NCBI GenBank assembly: GCA_964444805.1
Contig: CAYUIK010000001.1
Coordinates: forward strand, 1 to 63,413
Source of the DNA: RECG01 sp964444805
GTDB taxonomy: Bacteria > Bacillota_I > Bacilli_A > Acholeplasmatales > Acholeplasmataceae
Direction of reading: 5' to 3'
DNA: 63,413 bases
Part shown: one piece after another, positions 45,663 to 54,808 of the stretch
Layout: every line of letters starts with the position of its first letter
How positions within the stretch are numbered: position 1 is the first letter of the stretch
Made by a program: the position numbers and the translations under genes
The notes under the pieces: generated by a model
The model's database searches: none
Seen by the model: the letters and a program-made list of their open reading frames with translations, nothing else
Told to the model about the DNA's origin: nothing

Positions 45663-46650
45663 ACTGAAAAACGATATCACCGATCGTTACGAGCGCCTCA
45701 ACCATTATTTGACCGATCGTCACTTAAACAATGTCAGAAAGCGCAAACTCAAGAGCTTCACGTTCTCACTTGTCCGTTACGTCTTTTTAATCGGTCTTTG
45801 TTTCGTCATTCTCTTTCCGACGATCCAACAAGTGCTCATGGCACTGCGCGCCCCGGAAGACGTCAATAATCCCGCTGTCGTCTGGATTCCCGAGACCTGG
45901 TCGCTTCTGAACATCCAGATCGCGGCGATCGTTCTCAACTATCAGCGCGCGATCGTCTCCAGTTTCAAACTCAGCGCGATCGTCATGGTCCTGCAACTCG
46001 CTTCAACCGCACTGGCCGGTTACGCCTTCAGTCGCCTGAAATTCAAGGGTAGCGACCTCCTTTTCGCCATCGTCATCTTGACGATCGTCATTCCTCCTCA
46101 GGCCTTATCGCTCGCACAATACCTCTATTTCCGCGACCTCGGCCTAATCGGTAAAGAGGGTTCGATCTACCTGATGAGCGGACTCGGCATGGGCATCCGT
46201 TCCGGGATCTTCATCTATATTTTTCGAAGCTTTTTCAAGGGGCTACCGCGGGAACTCGAGGAGTCGGCCATCATCGACGGCGCGAGCGTCTTTCGCACGT
46301 TTTGGAGCGTCATGCTGCCCAATGCGCGCGGCGCATTGGTCACGGTCGCCCTCTTCGCCTTCGTCTGGCAATGGAATGACGCTTATTACGTCAAGATCTT
46401 TCAAGTCAGCACGGCGGACTTCCCGCTTCTCACCATGGAACTGATCAATGCTGCCGAAGGCATGTATCCCGCCCTATTGTATACGGGAGCTCTCGACCTG
46501 GTCGGACAGAACGTCTGGGAGAATCCTTTGTTCCTGTCCCTGATTTCCAACGTGGCGGCTCTGTTGATGATGTTGCCGCTTTTGATCATGTATCTTTTCG
46601 TCCAAAAACAGTTCGTCGAATCGATCGAACGCACCGGCATCGTCGGTTAG
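45652..46650 (+). CDS. carbohydrate ABC transporter permease (pair 2, MalG-like)
   Basis: 332 residues with a long basic N-terminal tail and six helices. The EAA loop is EESAIIDGASVFRTFWSVMLP (in part). It overlaps the previous gene by 11 bases. Confidence 0.92.
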   Translation: MRTRLKNDITDRYERLNHYLTDRHLNNVRKRKLKSFTFSLVRYVFLIGLCFVILFPTIQQVLMALRAPEDVNNPAVVWIPETWSLLNIQIAAIVLNYQRAIVSSFKLSAIVMVLQLASTALAGYAFSRLKFKGSDLLFAIVILTIVIPPQALSLAQYLYFRDLGLIGKEGSIYLMSGLGMGIRSGIFIYIFRSFFKGLPRELEESAIIDGASVFRTFWSVMLPNARGALVTVALFAFVWQWNDAYYVKIFQVSTADFPLLTMELINAAEGMYPALLYTGALDLVGQNVWENPLFLSLISNVAALLMMLPLLIMYLFVQKQFVESIERTGIVG

Positions 46651-46662
46651 GAGGCCCACCCT

Positions 46663-47304
46663 GTGAAAATCGAAAAGCCGCTCTATCAGAAACTAAACAG
46701 CATCGCCGATTGGATCATTCGAATCATCGTCACGAATATTCTCGTCATCGTGACCGCTTTACCGATCGTGACTCTATATGCCGCCTTGTCGGCCGGTTTT
46801 AACGTTTTTGCCGATGTGCTCGACAAGGACGAAGAAAATATCTTCAAGCGTTTCTACGACCATTTCAAGGCGCACCTTCCCAAACGTCTTTTGATCGGCA
46901 CGCTCATGATCCTTTTGGTTCTCTTCGGTTATTACAACTTACTCTATTACCGGGAAATCCTAAAATCGAACGATACGCTCTTCTATGTCATCGGTTACTA
47001 TGCGATGTTCTCGCTCATCATCATTTTGTTCGTTCTCACGCTTCAGAGCTTCGCGGTTTCTAGAGTCTATCCGAACGCGAACGTCACGATGACGTTCAAA
47101 CTGTCGTTCTTCATCTCCGGCAAGTATTTTATCCGGACATTTTTGCTCATCGTAATCTGGACACTTCCCGTTCTTTTATTCTTCTCACCCTTTCTGATGA
47201 CACTTTTCTTCTTCGCCGGAGTTGGTATGCCTTTACTGCTCCAGGCTCTTCTTGCAAGACCGATCTTACGTGGTTTGAAAGAGCTCGGTGATCGCCATGA
47301 TTAA
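46663..47304 (+). CDS. DUF624 (YesL-like) membrane protein
   Basis: 213 residues, five or six transmembrane helices, with the DUF624 pattern (IVTALPIVTLYAALSAGFNV near 28-47, in part, and ARPILRGLKEL at the end). YesL-type proteins accompany carbohydrate ABC permeases in Firmicutes; function unknown. GTG start behind AGGAGG. The last eight bases overlap namZ. Confidence 0.85.
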   Translation: MKIEKPLYQKLNSIADWIIRIIVTNILVIVTALPIVTLYAALSAGFNVFADVLDKDEENIFKRFYDHFKAHLPKRLLIGTLMILLVLFGYYNLLYYREILKSNDTLFYVIGYYAMFSLIIILFVLTLQSFAVSRVYPNANVTMTFKLSFFISGKYFIRTFLLIVIWTLPVLLFFSPFLMTLFFFAGVGMPLLLQALLARPILRGLKELGDRHD

Positions 47305-48433
47305 ACTCGGAATCGAACGGATCGAGCGGTATAGCGAAGAGATCGCCGGCAAACGCATCGGTCTCGTTACCAATCAGACCGGGTGCGACGCGAAACTTAA
47401 CCCCACAAAAGAAATTCTCGCGCGCTACGGATGGGTCACAACCCTCTTCTCACCGGAACACGGTCTCTCCGGATCCGTTCAGGCGGGTGACACCGTCGGC
47501 GACGGCATGAGCGACCGAATCCGCCTTTACTCGCTCTACGGAAAACACCGTCGTCCCACGAAAGAGATGCTGGAAAACGTCGAGGTTCTCTGCTTCGACA
47601 TCCAGGATGTCGGAGCGAGATTCTACACGTACCTTTCCACCCTCAACGAAGTCATGATCGCGGCGAGCATCCATGGTCTTCCCGTGATCGTCTTCGACCG
47701 ACCGAATCCGGTCGGTGGAAAGATTTCGGAAGGACGTATCATCAAGGATGGTTTCACCTCGTTTGTCGGGTGTGCGAAGATCGTGGAACGCTACGGGCTT
47801 ACCATCGGTGAATTCGCCTTGATGATCCACGAAAAGGCGCGGATGACATGCGCGCTAACCGTCGTACCGATGTCGGGTTGGACGAGAAAGATGGACTTTA
47901 CGGATACGGGCTTACCGTGGATTCTTCCCTCTCCGAACATCCCAACCGAAAACACATGCCTTACCTATCTTTCGACCTGTCTGTTCGAAGGAACGAATGT
48001 CTCCGAGGGACGAGGAACAACGAAGCCGTTTTCTTTCATTGGAGCACCTTGGATCGACTCTACTCTTCTCGTAAACGAACTAAAGACACACGCCTTGCCC
48101 GGTGTTCGCTTTCGAATGACGACATTCGAGCCAACTTATTCCAAATATGCGCATACCCTCTGCCATGGTCTCGATCTGATCATTTCGGATAAACATGCGT
48201 TCCAACCGGTACGAACCGGTTATACCCTCCTTCATGTGATCAGAAAAACGCATAAACATTTTTCCTTTCTTGAACCCAAGGATCCGCAAAGACCTTATAT
48301 GATCGATCTTCTTACGGGTGACGATTTCATCCGCGACGAAGCATTCGATCTAGACGAAGCGATTCGACAAATCGAAACCGATTCACGCATCCACCAAGCG
48401 ACAAAGGAGCGCTATCACCTCTATGAAGACTGA
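47297..48433 (+). CDS. namZ: exo-beta-N-acetylmuramidase (GH171, DUF1343)
   Basis: 378 residues. Matches DUF1343/B. subtilis YbbC (NamZ), which releases MurNAc from non-reducing ends of peptide-free wall glycan. Motifs: IGLVTNQTG (about 21-29), FSPEHGLSG (about 51-59), DIQDVGARFYTYLSTL (about 98-113), FDRPNPVGG, and LPSPNIPT. The start is ATG at 47297 with GAGCTCGGTG upstream. There is no signal peptide, so it acts on imported glycan, in contrast to the secreted Bacillus enzyme. It overlaps nagZ by 11 bases. Confidence 0.92.
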   Translation: MIKLGIERIERYSEEIAGKRIGLVTNQTGCDAKLNPTKEILARYGWVTTLFSPEHGLSGSVQAGDTVGDGMSDRIRLYSLYGKHRRPTKEMLENVEVLCFDIQDVGARFYTYLSTLNEVMIAASIHGLPVIVFDRPNPVGGKISEGRIIKDGFTSFVGCAKIVERYGLTIGEFALMIHEKARMTCALTVVPMSGWTRKMDFTDTGLPWILPSPNIPTENTCLTYLSTCLFEGTNVSEGRGTTKPFSFIGAPWIDSTLLVNELKTHALPGVRFRMTTFEPTYSKYAHTLCHGLDLIISDKHAFQPVRTGYTLLHVIRKTHKHFSFLEPKDPQRPYMIDLLTGDDFIRDEAFDLDEAIRQIETDSRIHQATKERYHLYED

Positions 48434-49976
48434 TCTCGATCTGAAAAAGAAAATCGGCCAACTCTTGATGTTCGGATTCGACGCGACGACGATCAATGAA
48501 CACGCGATCCACATGATCCGTGATCTGAAAATCGGCAACGTCATTCTTTTCACCCGCAACATCGAAAGCCCGAAACAACTTCATCGTCTGACTTCCGACT
48601 TACAGGAACTCGCGATGGAACACATCGGTATTCCGCTTTTCATCGCCATCGATCAAGAGGGCGGCATGGTGACGCGCATTCAGCAAGGTGGAACGTTTTT
48701 CCCCGGAGCGATGACGATAAGCGCGACCGACGACCTCGAGCATGCGACTTGGGTCGGAGAAACCATGGGCATGGAACTCGCCATGCTCGGCATCAACGTC
48801 AACTTCGCTCCTGTCCTAGACGTCAACATCAATCCACGAAACCCCGTCATCGGTGTTCGCAGTTACGCCGATGACGAGGAAAAAGTCGCTCGTTTCGGCA
48901 ATGCCTTCATAAAAGGCCTGCAAAAACACGTCATCGCGACAGCCAAACACTTCCCGGGACACGGTGATACCCATCTCGATTCGCACCTGGCTCTTCCCTA
49001 CGTAAACGTTGACCGCCGCCGACTCGATCGGGTCGAACTCTATCCTTTCAAAGCCGCGATCCAACAAGGCGTCCAAGCGATCATGAGTTCACACATCGTC
49101 TTTCAAGCGCTCGATGATCGCTTCCCGGCGACTTTGTCGCGTCCCATTCTGACCGATCTGCTGCGAAATGAGCTTAAATTCGACGGTCTGATCTTTACGG
49201 ATTGTCTCCAGATGAAAGCGATTCAAAACACGTATACGACGCCCAAGGCGGCCGTTATGGCGCTTTCGGCCGGTGCGAACGTCATGTGTATCTGCCATAG
49301 CGAACACTTGCAGGAAAGCGCTCAAAAGGAAATCATCCGGGCTGTTCATAATCATGAAATTTCTTCTGCTCTGATCGATGAACGCGTCGCACGCGTTCTC
49401 ACAAAAAAGATGTCCTTAGAGCCCTTCTTTTACACGGATTCCGATGTCTTGAAACATGTCGGAACGAAAGAAGCGAAAGACCGGTCCGAGGCGATCGTGA
49501 AAAAAGCCGCAACCCTCGTCAAGGGAAAAGCGTTTCACCTCATGGACCGTACGCTACTCATCGGCATCCTCCCGAAAGCGACATCGATCGCGGATGAAAT
49601 CGACGGAAAGAGCGATTTCTATGACCGTCTGAAAGATGCCTTGCCGTCACTCGACGTCCTATCGTTCGACCTTGGAATCGATCAACCGGAGATCGAAAAG
49701 GCAACAAGACGAGCCCAAGACTACGACCAGGTCGTGCTCTGCACGTATAACGCCAACACTGACGCGGGACAACAACAATTGATCAAAAGAATCATTTCGC
49801 TCGACGTCGAACACCACGTCATCGCGATGCGCAACCCCTATGACCTCGTCTTCGTTCCCGCGATCGAAAACTATGTCTGTTTCTATGAGAACACGCCGAA
49901 CGCACGCGAAGCGCTGAAGGACTACCTAAAAGGAACACTCGTCCTCGAAGGGAGGTTGCCGATCGTCCATGAATGA
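48423..49976 (+). CDS. nagZ: beta-N-acetylglucosaminidase (GH3)
   Basis: 517 residues, two domains as in Gram-positive NagZ. Removes GlcNAc from GlcNAc-MurNAc units. Motifs: AIDQEGGMVTR (about 75-85), KHFPGHGDTHLDSH (175-188) with the catalytic dyad D186/H188, and the nucleophile D260 in FTDCLQM. The C-terminal domain is about 350-515. No signal peptide, so cytoplasmic. It overlaps namZ and the kinase gene (eight bases). NamZ and NagZ would alternately shorten a GlcNAc/MurNAc chain. Confidence 0.95.
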   Translation: MKTDLDLKKKIGQLLMFGFDATTINEHAIHMIRDLKIGNVILFTRNIESPKQLHRLTSDLQELAMEHIGIPLFIAIDQEGGMVTRIQQGGTFFPGAMTISATDDLEHATWVGETMGMELAMLGINVNFAPVLDVNINPRNPVIGVRSYADDEEKVARFGNAFIKGLQKHVIATAKHFPGHGDTHLDSHLALPYVNVDRRRLDRVELYPFKAAIQQGVQAIMSSHIVFQALDDRFPATLSRPILTDLLRNELKFDGLIFTDCLQMKAIQNTYTTPKAAVMALSAGANVMCICHSEHLQESAQKEIIRAVHNHEISSALIDERVARVLTKKMSLEPFFYTDSDVLKHVGTKEAKDRSEAIVKKAATLVKGKAFHLMDRTLLIGILPKATSIADEIDGKSDFYDRLKDALPSLDVLSFDLGIDQPEIEKATRRAQDYDQVVLCTYNANTDAGQQQLIKRIISLDVEHHVIAMRNPYDLVFVPAIENYVCFYENTPNAREALKDYLKGTLVLEGRLPIVHE

Positions 49977-50892
49977 TTACATCATCGCCATAGACGGCGG
50001 AGGCACGAAGACGCAGGCCATGCTCTATGACACGTCTGGCGAGCCGCTCGGATGCGTCGAAACGGGTTACTCGAACTTTTCGATCGACGTCGACGTCGCC
50101 AAGAACAATCTCGAGGAGGCAATCGAGACGACCATACGCGATTTTTCGGACGGAAAACCGATCAAAGCCATCCAAGTCGGTGTCGCTGGTCTCTCGACGT
50201 TGATCGACAAGGAACGCTATGAACAGGAACTCTCCACGCGTTTCCACGCGCCGGTCTCGCTCGAGACCGACGCCCTCATCGCCCTTTACGCCGTCAAAAA
50301 AGATTCTCGCAGAACCGTCATCATGGTACTCGGAGGAACCGGAAGCGTCGTGATGGCCAACGAGAATCGGGACGTTCACATGATCGGTGGTTACGGTCAT
50401 CTGCTCGGTGACGAGGGCTCGGGTTACCACGTTTCCATGACTGCATTAAAGCGGATCATCGCCACCGTCGACGCCGGTTCAATGCTTTCGAATTTTGCAT
50501 CACGCATCATGGAAACACTTCAAGCAAAATCCGTCAAGGATATCAAATCACACGTCTACAACACGAACAAGAGCGAACTCGCCCAACTCGCTAAAACCAT
50601 CGCGGATATCGCGAAAAAAGGCGATGAGGATGCCATCGATCTACTCGAAGATGAAGGCAGGCACCTCGGTAAACAGACGATGCTCGCCTACGCCAAATTA
50701 AAAGATAAAGTGAATCCGATTATCGCTTTACGGGGTAAGTTTCTTCTCGAAGCCCCTTACGTGAAGGAGGCGTTGATCGAATATCTCGATCGGCGCTTGC
50801 CGGCCTATGAGCTTGATACCGTCAACGAGGATCCCGTCATCGGCGCTTATTACCTTTGTATCGAAAACATGGAGCGGAGGATAAACCAATGA
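49969..50892 (+). CDS. BadF/BcrA-type amino-sugar kinase (MurNAc/GlcNAc kinase, MurK-like)
   Basis: 307 residues of the BadF/BadG/BcrA/BcrD ATPase family (ASKHA fold): IAIDGGGTKTQ (about 6-16), VLGGTGSVVMAN (about 121-132), GGYGHLLGDEGSG (about 140-152). Clostridial MurK of this family phosphorylates both MurNAc and GlcNAc at C6. That would be needed here because import is by ABC transporter and not by PTS. Lies between nagZ and murQ with an ATGA overlap to murQ, strongly supporting the role. Confidence 0.87.
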   Translation: MNDYIIAIDGGGTKTQAMLYDTSGEPLGCVETGYSNFSIDVDVAKNNLEEAIETTIRDFSDGKPIKAIQVGVAGLSTLIDKERYEQELSTRFHAPVSLETDALIALYAVKKDSRRTVIMVLGGTGSVVMANENRDVHMIGGYGHLLGDEGSGYHVSMTALKRIIATVDAGSMLSNFASRIMETLQAKSVKDIKSHVYNTNKSELAQLAKTIADIAKKGDEDAIDLLEDEGRHLGKQTMLAYAKLKDKVNPIIALRGKFLLEAPYVKEALIEYLDRRLPAYELDTVNEDPVIGAYYLCIENMERRINQ

Positions 50893-51797
50893 TCGATATT
50901 AGCAAGATTAGCACCGAACAGCGAAACAAGAACACGAAAAACATCGACATCGTGCCCACCCGTGAGATGCTTCGTCTCATCAACCGCGAGGATAAGACCG
51001 TTCCTCTGGCGGTCGAGGCGGCGATCGACCAGATCACGATCGTCGTCGACGTCGTCACGAGAGCCTTCCTCGCAGGAGGACGTCTCTTCTATATCGGCGC
51101 AGGGACGAGTGGGCGGATCGGCGTACTCGATGCGAGTGAGTGTCCGCCGACTTTCGGCGTACCCGACGATATGGTCATCGGCATCATTGCCGGTGGCGAC
51201 AAGGCGCTCCGCTATTCGATCGAAGGTGCAGAGGACTCAAAAGCATCGGCGATCGAAGATCTTAAACGCTACCGCATCCACAAACGTGATGTCATCATCG
51301 GTGTCGCAGCGAGCGGTCGTACGCCATATGCCATTGGCGCGATCGAATACGCGAATACGATCGGTGCGAAAACGGCGTGCATTACGACGAGCGCCAACTC
51401 GGAGATCGCCCGCGCAGCGACCTATCCGATCGAAGCGATTACAGGCGCCGAACCGATTACCGGTTCGACCCGTATGAAGTCCGGAACGGCACAGAAACTG
51501 ATCATGAACATGATTTCAACCGGTTCGATGATAAAAATCGGTAAAGTCTACGAGAACCTGATGATTGACGTCCAGATTTCCAACAACAAGCTGACTTCCC
51601 GCGCTCAACAGATCGTCATGGACGTCACCGGAGCGCCAAAATCTCAGGTCGAATCGTGTCTAAAGCGCTATAAGTCCGTCAAGTACGCGATCTTCAGCAT
51701 TATGTCGAAGATCGAAGATGAAACGCACATTCGTGCGATTCTCGAAGCCAATCACGGCAGTATCCGTGAATCGCTCAAGAGTATCGATCTCGATTAA
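50889..51797 (+). CDS. murQ: N-acetylmuramic acid 6-phosphate etherase
   Basis: 302 residues. Cleaves the lactyl ether of MurNAc-6-P to GlcNAc-6-P plus D-lactate. SIS-domain protein with IGAGTSGRIG (about 69-78), DASECPPTFG (E84 catalytic) and IEGAEDS (E115 catalytic), plus GSTRMKSGTAQKLIMN (about 202-217). Start at 50889 by GGAGG and the four-base overlap. The released D-lactate can be taken by the dehydrogenase encoded 4 kb downstream. Confidence 0.97.
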   Translation: MIDISKISTEQRNKNTKNIDIVPTREMLRLINREDKTVPLAVEAAIDQITIVVDVVTRAFLAGGRLFYIGAGTSGRIGVLDASECPPTFGVPDDMVIGIIAGGDKALRYSIEGAEDSKASAIEDLKRYRIHKRDVIIGVAASGRTPYAIGAIEYANTIGAKTACITTSANSEIARAATYPIEAITGAEPITGSTRMKSGTAQKLIMNMISTGSMIKIGKVYENLMIDVQISNNKLTSRAQQIVMDVTGAPKSQVESCLKRYKSVKYAIFSIMSKIEDETHIRAILEANHGSIRESLKSIDLD

Positions 51798-51815
51798 CGG
51801 GAGGTATGAAAATCC

Positions 51816-52451
51816 ATGAAAAAAATACCGATCATTTTATTGTTTCTATGTCTTTCTCTTCTCGCATCCTGCAATAAGACTCCGGTCTGTGGTGATGACG
51901 AAATGCTCGTCGATGGCACCTGCGTGCCGCTCGATGCAGAAACCGTCGCTTTGAAAGAAGCGATCGAAACCATGCGTACCCGCAACAATTTTCGCCTGAC
52001 GGTCGATCTTGCCCGTGGTGAGGAGCAGAATACAATGGAACTCGCTTTCGACCATGATCGATCATATTTTCGGATCGACGATTTTCAAGAATACAATGAA
52101 TGGACCCCGGACGGTTGTTTCCGATACGTGCCGACGACGGACGGATACGTCAAGGAGTCCTACGATTGTTCGACGGAACCAACGCTTTTCTACCTTGACT
52201 TTTCCTTCGACTGGTTCACTGCAATCGACCAGGTTTACTACCTTGAATACCAGCACCTCGATCACGTAAGCGCGTTTTTCCAATCCGAGATGGAAGGTAG
52301 TTTTGCCAGCAATTTCACCCTGACGCTTACGAATGGTCACTTCGATCAGTTCAACCTCGACGTCAACCACAGTGGAGCAATTTGGAATGTCACGATGAGC
52401 TTTTCCGATTTCGACTCGGTCGAAATCGACCTCGAGGAGGTGGAATCATGA
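51816..52451 (+). CDS. small lipoprotein of unknown function
   Basis: 211 residues. Lipobox LLASC (Cys about 19). Short CGDDEMLVDGTC module, then an alpha/beta domain rich in aromatic and acidic residues, with no recognised family. Overlaps the phosphodiester glycosidase gene by four bases, so the two are probably made together at the surface. Confidence 0.7.
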   Translation: MKKIPIILLFLCLSLLASCNKTPVCGDDEMLVDGTCVPLDAETVALKEAIETMRTRNNFRLTVDLARGEEQNTMELAFDHDRSYFRIDDFQEYNEWTPDGCFRYVPTTDGYVKESYDCSTEPTLFYLDFSFDWFTAIDQVYYLEYQHLDHVSAFFQSEMEGSFASNFTLTLTNGHFDQFNLDVNHSGAIWNVTMSFSDFDSVEIDLEEVES

Positions 52452-53992
52452 TTCGACGCACCCTTTCACTCGTACTTTTGGTCGGTTTTTCTTTGCTTCT
52501 TTTCAACGTGTCCGTTGAAGCGTCCTTTCGCATCTTCTGGGATACGCGTGACACCGCTTTCTACGACGGCGTCAAGCACGTACGCATCGCCGGCACGATC
52601 GATTTCAACGGAACAGAGAGTCCTCAGGTCATCAACTATCTCGGGGCTAACCCGACGACGCGAGACGACCTTCACGTGATTACGGCCGACAACTACACCT
52701 CTTATGCCTGGGGCATGAGCAGTCTTCATACCATCATCGGAAGCGTCGAATCGCGTTATTCGAACTACGACGTGATCGGCGGCGTCAACGGAGATTTCTA
52801 TAACATGTCATCCGGACATCCGGTCAACGCCTACATTCGTGACTACGAAGTCCTCACGCCCGGTTTGACACCCACGCGCCCGATCGTCGGATTCAAGGAT
52901 GACGGAACGGTTGTTGCTGGCGTCCCTTGTGCCATGGGACACCAACTCGTCGTCTATAACGAGGATGGGGCATACAAGCATGCTGTTGCCATCGAAAGAT
53001 TCAACGGAATCCCGACCAGTGGCGGAATCGGTGTCTTTTTTCCTAACCATGAAGGCATGGTGACGACCGGCATGAACAAAGTCGTCATAGCTGCCACTGA
53101 GATCAAACTCGACGGTTACGACGCACGTTACTTTGGAAAAGGTATCATGGCCGAAGAAACAATCGCGGACGTCAATGTCCCGCAACACGGATTCGTCATC
53201 CTCGGTACGGATTTCAATGACGATGACCTGATTACAGAAACCGACACCGTCATCGTGCAACAACACATGGGTTGCGGGTTTGAAGACGTTCGCTTCGCGA
53301 TTGGCGTCTGGGAGCACCTCGTCGAAGACGGCATACCGACGACTTCACTGAGTGAAGGCGTCGGTCCTTCGATTCGTCATCCTCGAACCGCGATCGGCAT
53401 CGAAGAAAACGGAACCGTCTTTTTCGTAACCGTTGACGGACGCCAAAAACCGCTCGGTATGCAAGGCGTAACCGCCTATGAGATGGCCGAGATCATGGCC
53501 TATTTCGGTGCCAGGGAAGCCTATAACCTCGATGGTGGCGGCAGTACGACGATGTCCATCGTCGAGGAAGACGGGATTGTCGTCAAGAACTCGCCTTCCG
53601 ACGGAAACATTCGCAGCATTTCGAACGGACTTCTGTTCGTCAAAGGCAGTCACCGTGTCATACCACCACCCGTTCCTTTCCCCGACCTGCGCATTCCTCT
53701 AGAGACTCCCCGTCACGCCCGAATCGATGCTGGTCTGCTAACCTTCGAGGCGGTATCGAATGCCCCCGGATACGACCTTTCGATCAATGGTATACCGATG
53801 ACGATTGAGACGAACGAACACGTTCTCGATCTGCCGATCGGCACCCATGAAATCAAGATTCGGGCAGCCGGCAATGAAACTTACCGGCCTTCGTCCTATA
53901 CATCCTCGATCACTTACGTCGTCTATCCCGAGGACATCAACGACTTCATCGAGCTTTTCAAAGCGGTGTCGAGAAGCCGAAAAGACGACTAA
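52448..53992 (+). CDS. secreted phosphodiester glycosidase family protein (NAGPA-like)
   Basis: 514 residues. Signal peptide (about 1-24, ends VEASF) without lipobox. The NAGPA/DUF2233 domain (about 70-405) has VIGGVNGDFYNMSSGHPVN, RTAIGIEENGTVFFVTVDGR (in part) and NLDGGGSTTMSI. Members remove phosphodiester-linked amino-sugar caps in animals; the bacterial substrates are largely unknown. In this context wall-polymer phosphodiesters (teichoic acid to MurNAc) are a possible target, by inference only. A short Ig-like domain (about 425-500) follows. Starts at 52448 behind GAGGAGG. Confidence 0.85.
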   Translation: MIRRTLSLVLLVGFSLLLFNVSVEASFRIFWDTRDTAFYDGVKHVRIAGTIDFNGTESPQVINYLGANPTTRDDLHVITADNYTSYAWGMSSLHTIIGSVESRYSNYDVIGGVNGDFYNMSSGHPVNAYIRDYEVLTPGLTPTRPIVGFKDDGTVVAGVPCAMGHQLVVYNEDGAYKHAVAIERFNGIPTSGGIGVFFPNHEGMVTTGMNKVVIAATEIKLDGYDARYFGKGIMAEETIADVNVPQHGFVILGTDFNDDDLITETDTVIVQQHMGCGFEDVRFAIGVWEHLVEDGIPTTSLSEGVGPSIRHPRTAIGIEENGTVFFVTVDGRQKPLGMQGVTAYEMAEIMAYFGAREAYNLDGGGSTTMSIVEEDGIVVKNSPSDGNIRSISNGLLFVKGSHRVIPPPVPFPDLRIPLETPRHARIDAGLLTFEAVSNAPGYDLSINGIPMTIETNEHVLDLPIGTHEIKIRAAGNETYRPSSYTSSITYVVYPEDINDFIELFKAVSRSRKDD

Positions 53993-54007
53993 AGAAAGGA
54001 TATGTGC

Positions 54008-54799
54008 ATGAAAATCATCACGTGCATCAAACAGGTCCCGGCATCCTCCGATGTCGCCGTCGACGAGAAAACGGGTGTTTTGATCCGTAGCGACAAAAAC
54101 GTCAAAATGAATCCCTACGATCTATTCGCTCTCGAAGCGTCTTTCGTACTCAAAGAAAGCCCTGGCCACCACACGGTCCACGCCATCTCGATGGGGCCAC
54201 CTGCCGCCAAGACCGTACTAAAAGAGGCCATCTCGATGGGAGCCGATCGAGGAACACTGGCGACAGACATCCGTTTTGCCGGTGCTGACGTTCTTTCTAC
54301 GTCCTATACGCTCTCGGCAGTCATCCGCCGCCTCCAGGCCTATGACGTCGTCATCTGCGGAAAACAGACGACCGATGGCGATACCGCGCAAGTCGGTCCC
54401 GAGATCGCCGAGTTTCTAAACATACCTCACGTCCCTTACGTTAAACAGTTTCTCGACATAAGAACGGATGGTTTGAGGTTACTCGTCAACTATGACACGT
54501 ATGAAGAAGTCGTCGACGTATCCTTCCCCTGTCTTCTGACCATCGACAAGGATGCCTTCGTTCCCCGTCTTCCTTCCTATCGGCTCCGTCGCGCTTTCAA
54601 AGATGATTCGATCGATACGATCGGGCTTACTCATTTCGACGATCAGAACCCCGATCACTACGGGCTCGCCGGTTCGCCGACTCAAGTCGATAAAATCTTT
54701 CCACCCGATAAGAAAAAAGTCTCCATTACGATAACGGGGTCCGCCCAAACCGTCGCCGAAAGGATGGCGGCGATCCTCAAAGAAGAAAAATTCATATAG
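54008..54799 (+). CDS. electron-transfer flavoprotein beta subunit (LctB-like)
   Basis: 263 residues. ETF-beta fold with CIKQVPASSDVAVDEKTG (about 5-22) and the ICGKQTTDGDTAQVGPEIAE segment (about 118-137, in part), which binds FAD/AMP. Together with the next two genes it matches the lactate dehydrogenase complex LctBCD of Acetobacterium, in which EtfB carries the bifurcating FAD. Ribosome site AAAGGA. First of a three-gene run (etfB-etfA-ldh). Confidence 0.92.
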   Translation: MKIITCIKQVPASSDVAVDEKTGVLIRSDKNVKMNPYDLFALEASFVLKESPGHHTVHAISMGPPAAKTVLKEAISMGADRGTLATDIRFAGADVLSTSYTLSAVIRRLQAYDVVICGKQTTDGDTAQVGPEIAEFLNIPHVPYVKQFLDIRTDGLRLLVNYDTYEEVVDVSFPCLLTIDKDAFVPRLPSYRLRRAFKDDSIDTIGLTHFDDQNPDHYGLAGSPTQVDKIFPPDKKKVSITITGSAQTVAERMAAILKEEKFI

Positions 54800-54808
54800 G
54801 GAGTGCCC

